A stretch of 64,000 nt of DNA from Zonotrichia leucophrys gambelii. Lineage: Eukaryota > Chordata > Aves > Passeriformes > Passerellidae. The translations under genes were made by a program, and so were the position numbers. Numbering within the stretch: the stretch's first letter is position 1; each line of letters starts with the position of its first letter. Below, in pieces: positions 35,211 to 48,468 of the stretch. The DNA is taken from assembly GCF_028769735.1 (NCBI RefSeq), contig NC_088172.1:65627075-65691074 (forward strand). The letters are read 5' to 3'. The notes under the pieces are model-generated. The model made no database searches and had not been told where the DNA came from. It saw only the letters and a program-made list of their open reading frames with translations.

Positions 35211-38004
35211 GGACGCATCCAGATCCTTCCATCACAGCTGAAAGTTGCTGCATCTTGTGGAAAACTATCCCTGGGAAACCCATCAGCCTTTGTTCCATGA
35301 ATAGGCCATTTGCTTCCCTTACTCCAGAAAGTTTCTGCATCGTATGTTCTGCATATGTGCATATGACATTTTGATCCTTTTAGGCCAGATTTACTGCAGT
35401 GTTTAGGACAATGAGCATCACACCAAATTTACCTAAAATTTGATATACAGAACAATGGATAATGTCTTCACATATTGTTTCATGGATAAGTGCTCAGGTT
35501 GCTCGCCGGTAATTTCTCTAACATAACTCTATTTAGACATATTTTTGCTATCAGAGAATGACAGCTGCCTCACCATTTTCTTGAGCATTTCTCGACCAGG
35601 TAAGATAAGAGATATTTGAGGACAAGACATATTTGAGGATATTTAATTCAATATTAAATTAATAAAAATCAGTCTATACAATGTTTCTAAAAGCTTATCA
35701 ATAGTGATTACTCCTATTCTTTCTCCATAATAGATATTTCTCCATATAGATATCAATGGAATCTGACTTTCAAAACAGATACCTTTCATTCATTTTCAGC
35801 AATTTTAATATTTTGAGAGAGAAGTACTAAAAATTCCATATATATTGCAAATACTATTAATAATGGTACCACTGTTTATATTATTTGATTCTTCTGAACA
35901 GTGATGTTAGAAATGTCCAGCAAGAAAAAGCTAGAGTTTTTTTTTTACTTAAAAAAAATTTGTGAGTTCATAGTATTTAATCACATCCATAGTTATTTAG
36001 ATTTTTCTGTTTCCCTACTTGCACATATAGCCCAAATATATAATCCATGAGCAAAACAGGGTGGACTCACATGACAATATTAGCATAGCTAAAAATTCCA
36101 AGCATTGTGTACTTCTCTGATTTAGTGTATACATACAATTCTAATGTCAATGCACGCTTTAAATGTCAGGAATCTGTGTTGATAACTGCCTGAGGGCCTG
36201 AAGGTTGGCAGATATACATTAGGCAGTTAATCAATTTTATTTTCCTGGTAATGTGAAATGAATTCACAATAAATCTGTTTCTAGACTCTATTTTTACTTT
36301 TCTGTATTTGAATTGGGTAATTTGTACTCTGAATCCTTAGCAAAATGTAATTTGAGCAGCTTACGTGTTACTATTATTTCTAGGGCTGGATTTAGTCCCA
36401 CATGGAATTCAGGTTCATAATAAATTTTTGTCTGCTGTGGTAAGGATAATATTGTTTGATCCACGTGTTTTTATTATCACTGGATAGTCTGCAGGGATAA
36501 ATCAACTGTCTATCAATCTGTGCACAAGAAAGAAATAACAACTTGAAAATTAATTTCCATTCCGACCTGAGCCTAGCTGGTTGGTTTTGTCATTATTCTG
36601 GTATGCAGCTTCATAAATCATATATCACTACAAATGTCTAACATGGGCATATAAGAAGGGGCATTTATTTCTATGTATAATTTTTTTTATATTTATTCCT
36701 CTTAACATAAACATAAAACTTCTCTATTCTTGATATCAGTATTTTACTTTTCTTAGTATTAGCAATAGCATCCTCATTTAGAGGTTCACAGGCTCTTACC
36801 AGGCATTTGTGTATTTGCATATTCCCATCAGGTAAAAGAAACTTGACTTGATGAAATTTGCTTCGGTCTTGCAAGAAAAGTGTGAGAAAAAATATCTGCT
36901 ATGAAGATGGCAAATTTCAGGGACTATTTGAGATGCCCAGAAAAGCACTTCAAGAGCAAGGATGCATTTCAGTCATTCAGAAGTTGATGACAGAACAATT
37001 CTTAGGAAATGTAGCTTCCATGACTAAATTCTGAATTTTCTATTGCCTTCTGCCCCACTAAGAATTTTTTTTTAATTAAATGTAGTGAAAAACTATTTCA
37101 TTTACATGAATGAAATACCTTCAGTGGAATACCTTCTTTTATTGGGGAGTTGCAATTACAGATTAGAAAAGGTGAAGCTCTTTTTGGTGCTGTAAGCACT
37201 GGTTCCAAACAGCTTTTACAGACTAGTACTTATGAAAGACAAGATCATGCAATGTATTTTAAAACCCAACAATAAAACCAACCAAACAAAAAGATGCTGG
37301 GATAATTTTAAACCAGGAAGAATAAGAGGAAGAAGGTATATGCGAGCAGCTGACAAAAAAATCTGGGAACAGATGGATGCTGTGGCACTACAGCTGAAGG
37401 GAACTTTGACAGAAGGCTGTGATTGTCCAGCAGGTTTGTGTGAGGGTTCTGGAGGGCTGAAACTGGTCCCTATGAAAAGTTTGAGGAAGGAGGGAAACAG
37501 GCAGCAGCAGGCAGACAGAAGGAAATAATACCTCCTTGTGGAAGACTTGCACATTCAGTAGGAATAAGACCTGAGACCTGACTAAAAAGAAGAGATATTA
37601 GATGGTGTAATCAATTTTATTTATGCATGCACACATACAGTAATTTTTTTATTACATGTGTATCTAAGCAATTAACTTTTTTGCTTTAAAAATAATTTTG
37701 ATTTTTTTTTATGGAAACACTGAGACAAAATTAAGCTTTGCTGTACTTCCATTTATGTCAATTAAATAGTAGAACTTAATCTTGCTTTCAGTACACAGTT
37801 TTGAAAGGTAAATTTATGGTTGATCCCTGCTATTCTCAACTTTCAGAGAAGATTCAAAACATCTGTATTTTAGCATTAAAATTGCAGTACAGAATCAGCT
37901 GTACTACAGAGCAGAGGAAGCCTAATTTCAAGGAGATCATGGGTGTTTTTCCAAAGACTTTTGAAATCCATTTCCATTTAGCTGCTAATGGATACAAGAA
38001 TTTA
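35211..38004. other. AT-rich non-coding DNA, no gene seen
   Basis: Short open frames at 37216-37554 lie on opposite strands of one another and lack motifs. Nothing else is supported. Confidence 0.55.
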
Positions 38005-38800
38005 AAATGTAAGAAAGGCCTCACTGGTCCAGACAAATGATCCATCTGCCCTTATTCAGTCTCTGGAAATAGGACCTGGAGATCACAATGAGGAGAGAAA
38101 AAAACAACATGGCCACTTCTTGTCATCCATTCTTGACATTCCCTTAAGCATCCATAATTTTTCATTAGAGTCTACATTTCCTGTCCTATACATTTAAAAT
38201 CCCTTTCCAAATCCATTATCCATTAATTTGTACAATGTTTTTTTGAATGTGATACCATTCAAACCTATTCCTCCACCTCCTCTGGCAACAAACAGCCGAA
38301 TTACCCCCAACTAAAGGCATTTCTTTTGCCTGTTTTCTACCTACTTGTGACACTGACTGTCCCTCAGTTCTTCTGTTGCAGATTTTGGTGAGCAGCTGGG
38401 TATCCAGCTTATTCACAGCTTTCATGGTTACTGAAAGCTCCCACATGCTGCCCCTGAGTTTTCCTTTTCAAACATGAGATAGTTTGGACAACTGTTGGTG
38501 ATGAACCAGTACTGTTCCCTAGTTATAACTCCAAGTTTAACACTAAGTATGTGTGTCACTAAGTATTTTTTCTAATTGTCTTATGTTGGCTGCATCTACA
38601 AGAAGATGCCTCTGCTGTCTTTTTGCCCTGTCTCTCAGTTCTGTGAGGTTTTCAGAAGTTCCTTGTTCCTTGACTACTCAGATCATCACCTCTGGACTTT
38701 GCAGCTTCAATTCTCTCTTCTGTTTCCAGGTCATTGGTGGAGATTTTGATAAAACCACTTCCAACTGCTAAAAGACTGGGATCAAACTTTTAATATACTC
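38005..38800 (-). mobile_element. Probable ancient CR1-type LINE relic, antisense
   Basis: GGCCTCACTGGTCCAGACAAATGATCC (38009-38043), a CATCCATTCTTGACATTCCC block, GATACCATTCAAACCTATTCC, CCTCTGGCAACAAACAGCCGAATTA, TTTTGCCTGTTTTCTACCTACTTGTGA and CAGGTCATTGGTGGAGATTTTGATAA occur in the order expected of the antisense 3' region of an old amniote CR1 family. Recognition is from consensus-like phrases, divergence is high, and both limits are approximate. Confidence 0.5.
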
Positions 38801-41800
38801 TTTTCTCAGTTCCAAGACTCCTGCTTCTTTCATGGAGTCATGGCTTCAAAAGACAAGGCAGGGCACAATCTTTAGCATAGTTTGGCCTGAGGCTGATTGA
38901 CAGTAAGGCTGTGTAGACCCCAGGACACTTCATTCTTTAGTGAATCTTTTCTGCAAACAGATCTATACTGGTATCACTGCCAGTGTACCTTGGTTGGTTA
39001 GTCATTTCTTGTATGAATATTTTACGTGGATCCCCAAACCTTCCTGCTTACAATGTAAGTGGAAATTATATATATATATCTTACTAAGTTAACTCTGGGG
39101 TCACACAGTTTTATGTGCAGATGTCAGAATAGGGAAGACCTAAATGAAGAAAATTTGTTGCTAATCATCTTAGAGGCTAACGTAATTTTCTGCCTTCATA
39201 TGACATAAAGGTGTTGAGTGAAACCATGCAAAGTACTACCCTGACAACTGGGGTAGGGCTGCTTGCTTCTCCCTGCAGGAGTGTGGAAAAATAATTTGCC
39301 CCACCTGAAAGCTTTTGTTTAACATTGACTCTTCTGATGATTTGATCCTACATGAAAAGCATGGCTCTTGGATCAATTCAGTGAAACTTTATCCTCAAAA
39401 TTGTGTTGGTGATGTGAAAATGGATTAATTTCCTAAATTAACAACAGGATGGTAATTATAATTATCAGAATACTGCACATGAACTCGTTCTGTGTTGTTA
39501 ATCACTGAATATTGTTTGTTTCTGGTCTGCATTGTATTTTCTTGCCCCTTTCAAATACTCTTCCTTTGTCTTGATCTGGAAGAATACTAATGAGTGATTT
39601 ATTAAGCTTCAAAGGGACTTCAAAATATTCTTTTTGTATCTAACTGTGGTTTGTCAGCACCAACTCTGACAGAGGATTAGTGTTGATGAAACTATTATGG
39701 TTTAAGGGTAAAAGTGAAAAAAGTTTTTTCTGGAGTACACTTTTTGTTAGAATATTGAATAAAGAAAGCACTCTTTTGAGTACCAAGAAAGGTACACTGG
39801 TGAGCTGGCCTTTGCCTTGAGATGGTTGGTGACTCTCAAAATCTCCTTTTCTGTATTTTTGTTGAGTGATGGTTCTCAGCTGTAGTGCCTCTCTACTGAA
39901 AAGCTATTCTGTTCCACTGAAAAAATCATTGCTTTAAGACCTATTAAAATCTCATATGAGAAATGTTTTTTAGGAGTAGACATTGCACTAAGGGTTCAGT
40001 CAGCTTAGACAATGTGAAAACTATTTGAAAAAGGCATGGGTTTAAAATATACAGATTTACTCTCTGTTTCTACATTCCACATAACAAGGTGTATTCATAA
40101 GGGCCATATCACTGCTAATGCTTTGCAGTGGTGGAATAAAGATGTTGAGAAGTCAATAAAGGAGACAGGATGGGAAGGATAAGGACAAAGAACAAGAGTG
40201 GGTGGCTATTTTTGTAAAGGACTGGAACCTAGAACAATGGGGCTCATGATACAGTAATTTTATGTGTAGTAATGATAATCAATATTACTGCTAATGCCCA
40301 AGAGATTGTAACATATGAGCTCATTAACACAGAAGTCCAAAGACCTGTATGTGATCACCTGTAGCAAGGAACAGATTCTGAGCAAAGTCTTATATCTGGG
40401 GGGTGGTGGAGGAGGTTTGGCTGAAATGTAAAAAGGGTAAAGGGTGAAGGTATAGACAATGTTCTTTGAATATGCCAGCAGCCCTTCTAGACTTCCTAGT
40501 ATGCAGCTGTGCAAACAATACAGTTTTTTGGTTAGGTGTATGAACCCAAACACACTCAACATGTAATTTCTGCTGATCTATAATGAAAACGTTTCCAATT
40601 GCTTTATGAAACAGCGACCCTCAACACTTTTCCTCCAGCTTAACAAAATGTTCTCTTTGGCTGAAACAAAATTGCTCATTTGGGTTTTGGGGTTTTTTTG
40701 AGTTTTTTGCTCCTAAAAAACTTTTTTATTTGAAAATCAAACATAATTTCATGTGGTCTCAATACATTACTTGGAAACAAGCAATAAACATTTCTTACCC
40801 TCATTCAGATTTTCTTGCCAAATTAGATACAAATTTTCAAAGAGTTTCAGTGGTCACAAAATTGCTGATTTCAGTGAACAAGCTACTTGGGGAAAGTAGG
40901 CATTTACCCAGTTGGTTCCTTTTATAGTAGTGACTGCCAGGGTATGAGCCTGCTCTGGTGGCTTGGTGTGGGCTGGCCTTCTGTCAAGCCTGCAGTAGCT
41001 GTTCCCTCACTGGAGGGTCAGAGCTGCTGCTGATGAATGATCATAATCCACATTTTGCTTTTGGTTTTAGATGGACTGACTACAGCAATGCACAGGCAAG
41101 CCCTCAGTGATCTCAGTTTTCTGTGCATTTCAAGGCTTCAGAGCCTTCTCTCTTGTCAGGTGGTCATTTCCTGATGCATCTTTTCTGCAAAGATTTGCGA
41201 ATTTTTTCCAAGTATCATGAAAATTGTCGTTTAGATGTTGTCCAGGAACAAGTCTATTAGACAAAGAGGTGTGGTAGAGTAGTTTACCCTTCAAACAGCA
41301 ATCATCAGCCTTAACCAGCATCATGCACTTACTGGTTTGGATGCTACTAATCCTGATTTATGCCTTACTGCTTCATATGAATGAGTCTGCTTGCAGAGTG
41401 GAGAGGATTTATTGTGAGTAGAGTGCCAGATCCTGTTCCTTGAAATAAGAAATGTTTATATTGTTGGGAAGTGATGTAATGGCAGCTTGAATTATGTTTA
41501 TTACCATGTGAAAAGTTTTAGCAGTATATCTGTCTGTTTTCTATTAGAGATTTGTATCCAATAACAAAAAAATGCCCATGGATAACAAACTGGAAAATGG
41601 ATGCATATTTGGCTGGCTGTAACTGTTGGAGCTGGAGAGAAGCTGTAGGGTTTTTTAAACTATTTTACAGTAACAAAACATGTTTAATGAAGGTGTTGTA
41701 GAGACATAATTTTTTTTAAATTGGAAATTAAAAATAAAAGCTAATTTGAAAGTAACTCTCACTCTTCTGACTATTGGGAAGTATTGTTACTTATCTGAAT

Positions 41801-43382
41801 TTAAAATTTGATACAGTACAATTTCTAATTTTTTTATTTATATTACTGAAGGACATCTCTACAAAGTAATTACAGACCTCTTTTGCTGGATAATCAACTG
41901 GTGGATAGGGAAGGTGTTTCTTATTCATTAAATTAGCATCTTATATCCGTTTCACTAGATGTGAAGTCAAGATGTCTGTTACTTTTCTAAATCTAGAGTT
42001 TACCACATTAGAAGAAAAATGTACTACAGATGAAATGTACTGTGTAGTTAGAAGTTTTTTTTTATTTGCACGTTCATGTATACTTTGAAATGTTCTTTTG
42101 TTAATTAAAAACAAACAAACAAAACCAAACATTATGAGGGCTGCTGGGTTTTTTCCTCCATTTGTCAAAATTTTTAGTGGTGCTTGAGTTTTTTATTTGT
42201 TTGTTATGCGACAAGTTATATAATAATTTAAAAATTGTTGTCATCAGTAAATATGGTATAGCATAAAAGCCCATTTTTAGCATAAGGTCTGAACAGTTTT
42301 CTAGTTTTTACACCATAATGATATTGGGAAAATCAAATATTTTAACATGGTAAAATGCATCAAATGAAATCAGACATTGAAAGGAGATGTTCCACTTGAA
42401 TGGAATGCTGTTGAAGCTAGAGTCCTACATTGCAGGTGATGTAGTGAACCTTTAGGTTTAGTGCAGTATAGCTAAAGGTCCATTTCACATGAGAGGTGAT
42501 GTTATGATCTGGTAGACAGTATAGGAGATACTCTTATATAGTTAAAGCTGGCTCCTAATGCATTTATAGATGCCCTGGAAAAAGACTTTTGGCAAGAAAT
42601 TTTCTTCCTAAATTCAGTCAGGAAAAGAGTTTATAAAATAATAGTTTTCTGAAATTGCTTTTTTTTTTTATTTACAGTAATAGGTGATTCATAAATAGTG
42701 CGATGGGGAAAATAATAGATGTGCATCCTAGTCAATGTTTGGGAAAGCTGGATGAAACCATTTCACTAGAATTCAGATCTGTGATATGCAAAATAAATTA
42801 TTCAGAACCTAATTAGAGGTGGGGATCATAATTCATGTGTAAGTGCAGTCAACAGAAATTACTGCTTGTAATAAAAGGGGCTACAGAGAGGACTTTAGGG
42901 AGCAAGAGATTCACAGAAGAATAGATGAAGTGGCCAGAGCTGCAGGGAGGGGGGCAAAGCCTATGAGGAATTGTCTATTGGTTAAAGATGTCCGCATGGC
43001 CGCCTGGACACTTGCCTCCAGAGCCCCAGTGGAGCTTTTTGCTCATTGCTCAAAATGTCTGTGGAAATATCCTTAGCAGGGACACCATGAATCAGTGCAG
43101 CATTAACTGAGGGATCATAATGGAATCATGTCTGGTTGTTTTGTGATTGCAACTTTCCCACTGGTTTTATATTTAGACTTCATTCACAATAAGCCTGTTG
43201 CCATCTGGAAATTCTTTGTGTCTTTGAAAATTAAGAGAAAATTGCCTCCCTCAAGAGTACTGGAGGGGGACATGAGGTACATACAGAAGATGTAAGAAGG
43301 AAATACATTGTCTTACAATACAAATTACAGACAAATGTTCTGATTTATTCTAATGTTTTCTATCTTAAATTTGAGGAATCTA
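38801..43382. other. AT-rich non-coding DNA, no gene seen
   Basis: Small repeats only: a short (TA)n at 39069-39080 and an (AAAC)n patch at about 42107-42130. A GC-richer patch at 42940-43060 is unexplained. Open frames up to 100 codons lack motifs. Confidence 0.55.
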
Positions 43383-43662
43383 GAATCATACAATCATAAA
43401 ACTATTCATGTTAGAAAAGACCTTTAGCATCACCAAGTCCAAACATTAACTAAGGGCTCTGTCCCTAAGTACCACATCTGCACCAGGTATACATTAAAAA
43501 CATCCAGGGATGGTGACTCAACCACTTCCCTGGGCAGCCTGTTCCAAATTTTGACAAGCCTTTCAGTGAGGAAATGTTTCTCAATGTCCAGACCTAAACC
43601 TCTCCTGGTGCAACTTGAAACCATTTCCTCTTGTCCCAACACTTGTTATTTGGGGGAAGAGA
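43383..43662 (-). mobile_element. CR1 LINE 3' end, antisense
   Basis: The plus strand reads GAATCATACAATCATAAAAC, AGAAAAGACCTTTAGCATCACC, TCCCTAAGTACCACATCTGC, ACTTCCCTGGGCAGCCTGTTCC and CCTCTCCTGGTGCAACTTGAAACC, the antisense CR1 3' UTR. The match ends near TTATTTGGGGGAAGAGATTG. Confidence 0.92.
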
Positions 43663-46600
43663 TTGCTTTGTATATTCTTGGTATCATTCTGAAGTTATTA
43701 TAGCAGTGATTTTCAGGAATGATTCTCTACAACTAGGGAGTCATTTTCCAGTGGAAAATCATAAGATAAAATCTTTTCTGGTCTTTCTTTCAATAATACA
43801 TTTGTTCTGTAAATAACTGTAAAATTCCCATCTTTTAACAGACAAAGAAATATCTGTGCAAAGGATGAGATTACAAGAATTATAAAAGATATGCATTATA
43901 CTGAATTCAGTAGAGCTCCAACTTAAGATCTGCTAAAGTGTTACTGCATGCCAATATAGGTAGCTTGTGACTACACCTGATGTCACTGTGAAATATTTCT
44001 AGGATCAGTTGGAGAAGTGAAAAATCTTTGCAATTGTCTGTACGTATCAGACATGATAAGACTAATATTGCTTAAATGTCATGTTTTCTTTCTTAATAGG
44101 CTGTATATGGGAAGGAAGTAACAATATATGCAGCATATGTAATGCAGAGCCTCTTAAAAGTTTGATATTAATTTTTTCCCTCTGTTTTTTTCTGATTATA
44201 GTTAATGGGTTTCTCCAAACAATGAATGGCTGTCTCTGAAGGCAAGTGTCTCAGATGGCAAGAACCACCCTTTGAAGACTCCTCTCCCTTTCCACTCGCT
44301 GCCAAAGCAATCTTGGTAACTCATTTGAAAACACACTTTACAGGGAGGAATAGATCTTGCCAATTGGGTTTTGCCTGGTGTGAAATATGTCTATATCCAG
44401 AAAACAACCTTTGCTATATTAGTTCCCTGTTTAACCATCTTTGCCTGTTAATTACAAAAATATGGGAACAGTTTAGAAAATAATCCACTGATTATACTGT
44501 ATGAATATCTTGCACAGTTATGACCTCCTTCCTGTTTACTTAGGGTAAAAAAAATTGTTTGAGGTCCTTGTAAAAATTGACAGCAACTTGCTCTAAAGGC
44601 AATAGAAAAATATTACAGCTTCTCAGCATAAAAATTTCAGGTGCATTTTTATTCCATGAAAAGATAAAACCACCATCAGCCTCCAAATAAATCAAAATAC
44701 TGCATTCTGCTCTGCAATCTGCACTGTTTGTTAGTGCAGTGTTTGATGATACAGGCAGTAAAATTCTAGGCAAATCCTATTTACTCTGATGAAAATACTT
44801 AACTAAGATTGACTAGCAGTGGTGATTTTTTGCATGGACCAGAGGTTTATACCACAGCCCTGAAGAGACTTGATCTCACTGGAAAAGTTAAAAGCACTGT
44901 AGTAACTCTTAGAATTAGGAATCCTTAGAAAGGATTCACTTTTTTGAGAGTGTTTTGTGAGATGTAGTGTCTGTATGAGACATTTGAAAATTTTATAGAT
45001 AAAGAAGGTCTCAATTTATAGATAAAGAAGTATGGGTGCAGTGAGGCATCTCCTAAAAACTCCTGGATCTGGGAGAAAGTTCAAAACTACTTTCGTATAG
45101 TGAAACTAATCCTGAGCATCAGAGTCGTTGTTGTTCACTGCAGAAAGAGGTCTGAAATTGTCCTAGAAAACTCAACAGAGCTAAACAGGACATCTTGGTC
45201 TAACCATTAAACTTTTTCAGAAATGATAGCAGGTGAAGGTGTCACCTCAGCATGAGACCTGATTAAAAATCATTACTTCTGAACTTGTTAGAACCTCAGA
45301 GATTCCACCTTGGATCAGAAATAAACCTTCTCAGTAATATTACATTTCTATGTGATATGATCCTGGAAAATAATGAAAAAACCTCTAACTAGTAGATGTT
45401 CAAAAGCAGTTGCATAAATTCATGAGACTTTATAAGGGTAAGAATAATTGTTAGAGATTAGGAAGGGCGTTTGTGGTGAAGAAAATGAAATTTTCTGTGT
45501 TGATACATTTTCATGCCAGTCCTCAACATGTTATAAATTGCCATTCTCATATCTAGAGAAGCAGAGAAATAAAGGAAGTTATTTTCCATCTGTTGAGCCC
45601 CTTTTTTGAACTCTTTGTCAAAGGAAAGTAGTAAGGCCACTTCCATTCAGAGCCCTGCTCATCCCAGAGCTAGGTTTTCCAGTGTCTTCCATGTGAAGAA
45701 TGATTAAGTCCTTTCTCCCACCTGGGAGTCTGCCTGGTCAGAAACTGACTGGCCAGAAACTTCTCAACTACTGTGAATCTCTGGAAAATTTTGTAGTGGC
45801 ACCTAAGTATTCAAAGTTTTACCATAAGAAGCTATCTTCAAGTGTTAAATGCCAAGATGGAATGGCCTAAGAACCTCAATCCAAATACATTAAAAGTTAA
45901 TTGAAATAAACGTGAAACCATGGTCTTAAGAGCCTGTGCCATGTACAAGACAGAAAAAAGATATGAATATCTTTGAAAAAAGAATGTAATATCTTCTTTG
46001 AGGTAAGTGCAGCTACTACTGAAGTTGGGGTTTTCATTTTAGTAATGAACATTGCAGGCTTTGAATGAGAGAATATCTGAAATGCCCAGGAGTGTTATGA
46101 ACAACACAGAATACAGAACTGACTTTTGCTATGATATAACTTTTTTTCCCTTCCCTTTATTCCTGAACAGGTAGTTATAAAGTAGAATATAATTCTCTGA
46201 ATGAATGGAATCCTGAATTCTTCCTGTTTGGCTATACAGAAACGTGGACTAGGACTATTTGATGAAACTTCTTAAAAGAGTAGGATTTCTTTAGCTTGTG
46301 TTCCTCATGATCCTATAACTCTGGCATGAAAAGCAAACTTGTTATAGAGAGGGAAGATGGAAAATTGGAGAAATCATGCTTTTCCATAATGGAAGAACTG
46401 AAAAGACTCTAAAACTCAAATACAAATTGGTGCTTTCGTTGTACTGCAAACATCTGTGTCCTGAAACCAATTTTACATGCAGCCAGTGGAAATGAACACT
46501 TCCCATGTGTGCTGGCCTAACACTAGAGAAATGTTTAGGGCTGTTGGAGAGCTCTGGGATGAAACACTTTCCTTTGGAAAATGGCAAGCTGATGAAATAG

Positions 46601-48370
46601 AAGCTTTTTTAAGAATTAGTTCCTTTCAAAAACCTTTTGATTTTTGCAAGAAAAGTACTGACACTGCCAAAAAAATTTTGGCTTCACTTTTATTAATACA
46701 GACTTTCCATTTTTAGTTCAAACCAACTTCTCATTCCCTTAAATTAATTAATCTGAGACAGTAATTAATTAACTTCAGACTCAAGTATGAAAACATTATC
46801 TGAACAACCTGCTCAATGTACTACTGCTAGAGAATGATTCCATGGCAGAACAGAAAAAATAGCATTTATATGTTTTACTGAATATTCTTGTGAATATTAA
46901 TGGTATTTTATAATATAAATCCTTCATAGCATTAATTATATATAGCATAACATGAACACAACTGAACACAAATGAAGTAAAACAAAAGTAATAAAATAAT
47001 CTAACAAGTGTTACATTAGGATTTTTGCTGAGAGGCAGCATCTTGCACCTTTCATATTTCCTACTTTGTACACAGCAAGAATGCATATTTTCCAAGCATT
47101 AGCATGTGCTTGACTTGTCACTTGAGGACCAGGTCCTCTGTCAATCTATTGGTCCTATTTGGCTCTTCAACAAAGGCATAATATTCTGAATCAAAGGTCC
47201 AAAAATCTATTTGAAAAATGATGTTTGAATAAGCATATGCATGACTATTTTGAAGTATGAGAGAGAATGAAAAAAAGGAGTAAAGTGAAATATTTATTTC
47301 CTTTTGGCAAATCCAGAAGATTGATAAGTAGACTAGACTGAGAAAAAATAAATTAGATTCTCCTGGTCATCTCTTATTTTATTCCAGTTCAAAACCAGAT
47401 AGTCATCTAGAAGGCCAAATCTCAGATTATTAGTTTGGAAACCATCTTGATGTGCTCCAGTTTTCTGAGCCCCGAGATGCTAATTTTCAGTTCATATTGT
47501 ATACCAATTGTTATAGGGTGGGTTTTTTGATAAATCTGAAGTACACTAGGGATCTTTCTCATACTATAAATTCAGCATCAGGAGAGATGAAAAAAATCTC
47601 AAATTAGTAAACACATAATGTCAAACAGTATTTTCTCCATATACATTGTACCAAAAATTAAATAAAGCAATGCTATGGGCTCACAGACAAGTATTCTTTG
47701 CTGGATTAACCTTTTTTTGTAAAAGCAGGTGCAAAGCATGAAGATATTGCTAAGGCAGTTGAGTGTGTCTCATGCTGGACTTGAGAAAATGTGTTGTATT
47801 TTCATACTCAAAAAGCAGAATATAAAACTGTTAACTAAAGCTTTCAGCAGTTAGTAAAAAAAACGAAACCAAACCAAACTAAACCAAAACAAACAAACTT
47901 CCATAGTTTTTTGCATTTTGGGCTTTTTATCATATGACAAGGTTCCACAGCTTGGACAGCCCTTAGGCTCCATGGAGGAAGGTGTTAATTTATAATTAAA
48001 AGAGAAATATAACAACTGGAAATCTGATGCATTGGGACAGGTTCTCAAAGGGATGTGTTTAAAGTACCACTTTCAGATTTACTAAAGCAATTAGGAGTAA
48101 GGCACAAAGGTATCTCTGTGCTCAAAATTATCCTACGGTGAAATCTGTTGAGTGTTTTCATGCCCATAACCTCAATTCTGCCAGGTCCTGTGACTTTAGC
48201 TGAACTTTAGCTTCTGCTAAAGTTGTATATTACATAAATTTTACATTGATACATACTGCAAATCTATTTCTGAATAAAAATAAAAATAGTTGTGTAGCTT
48301 TTAAACTAAAATATGTGCAGGGAATCCTGAAGTCTTGAATTATTACCAGAAAACCAGGATTTCTACTGAT
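43663..48370. other. AT-rich non-coding DNA with small repeats
   Basis: A 16-nt direct repeat (TTTATAGATAAAGAAG) occurs at 44992-45007 and 45015-45030. A strong donor-like GAGGTAAGTG lies at about 46001-46010 without a convincing exon. An (AAACC)n-like patch lies at about 47857-47897. The 79-codon plus frame at 46477-46716 is unrecognised. Confidence 0.55.
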
Positions 48371-48468
48371 TTCCTTCCTTCCTTCCTTCCTTCCTTCCTT
48401 CCTTCCGCCACTTCCGCCACTTCCGCCACTTCCGCCACTTCCTTCCGCCACATCCTTCCGCCACTTCC
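48371..48468. repeat. Compound (TTCC)n / (TTCCGCCAC)n array
   Basis: About nine TTCC units (48371-48406) pass into six copies of the nonamer TTCCGCCAC: four in direct tandem at 48403-48438, then two more (48443-48451, 48456-48464) separated by TTCC or ATCC. The nonamer appears to have grown out of the tetranucleotide. On the minus strand it reads as GGS and RKEG repeats in a short open frame, an artefact of the repeat rather than evidence of a protein. Confidence 0.97.

Noticed and set aside
45900..46010. Strong GAGGTAAGTG donor as the end of an exon
   Set aside because: No convincing acceptor with an open frame precedes it within a normal exon length.
48230..48451. Minus frame with GSGG and RKEG repeats resembling a low-complexity protein
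   Set aside because: The repeats are a direct translation of the (TTCC)n/(TTCCGCCAC)n array.
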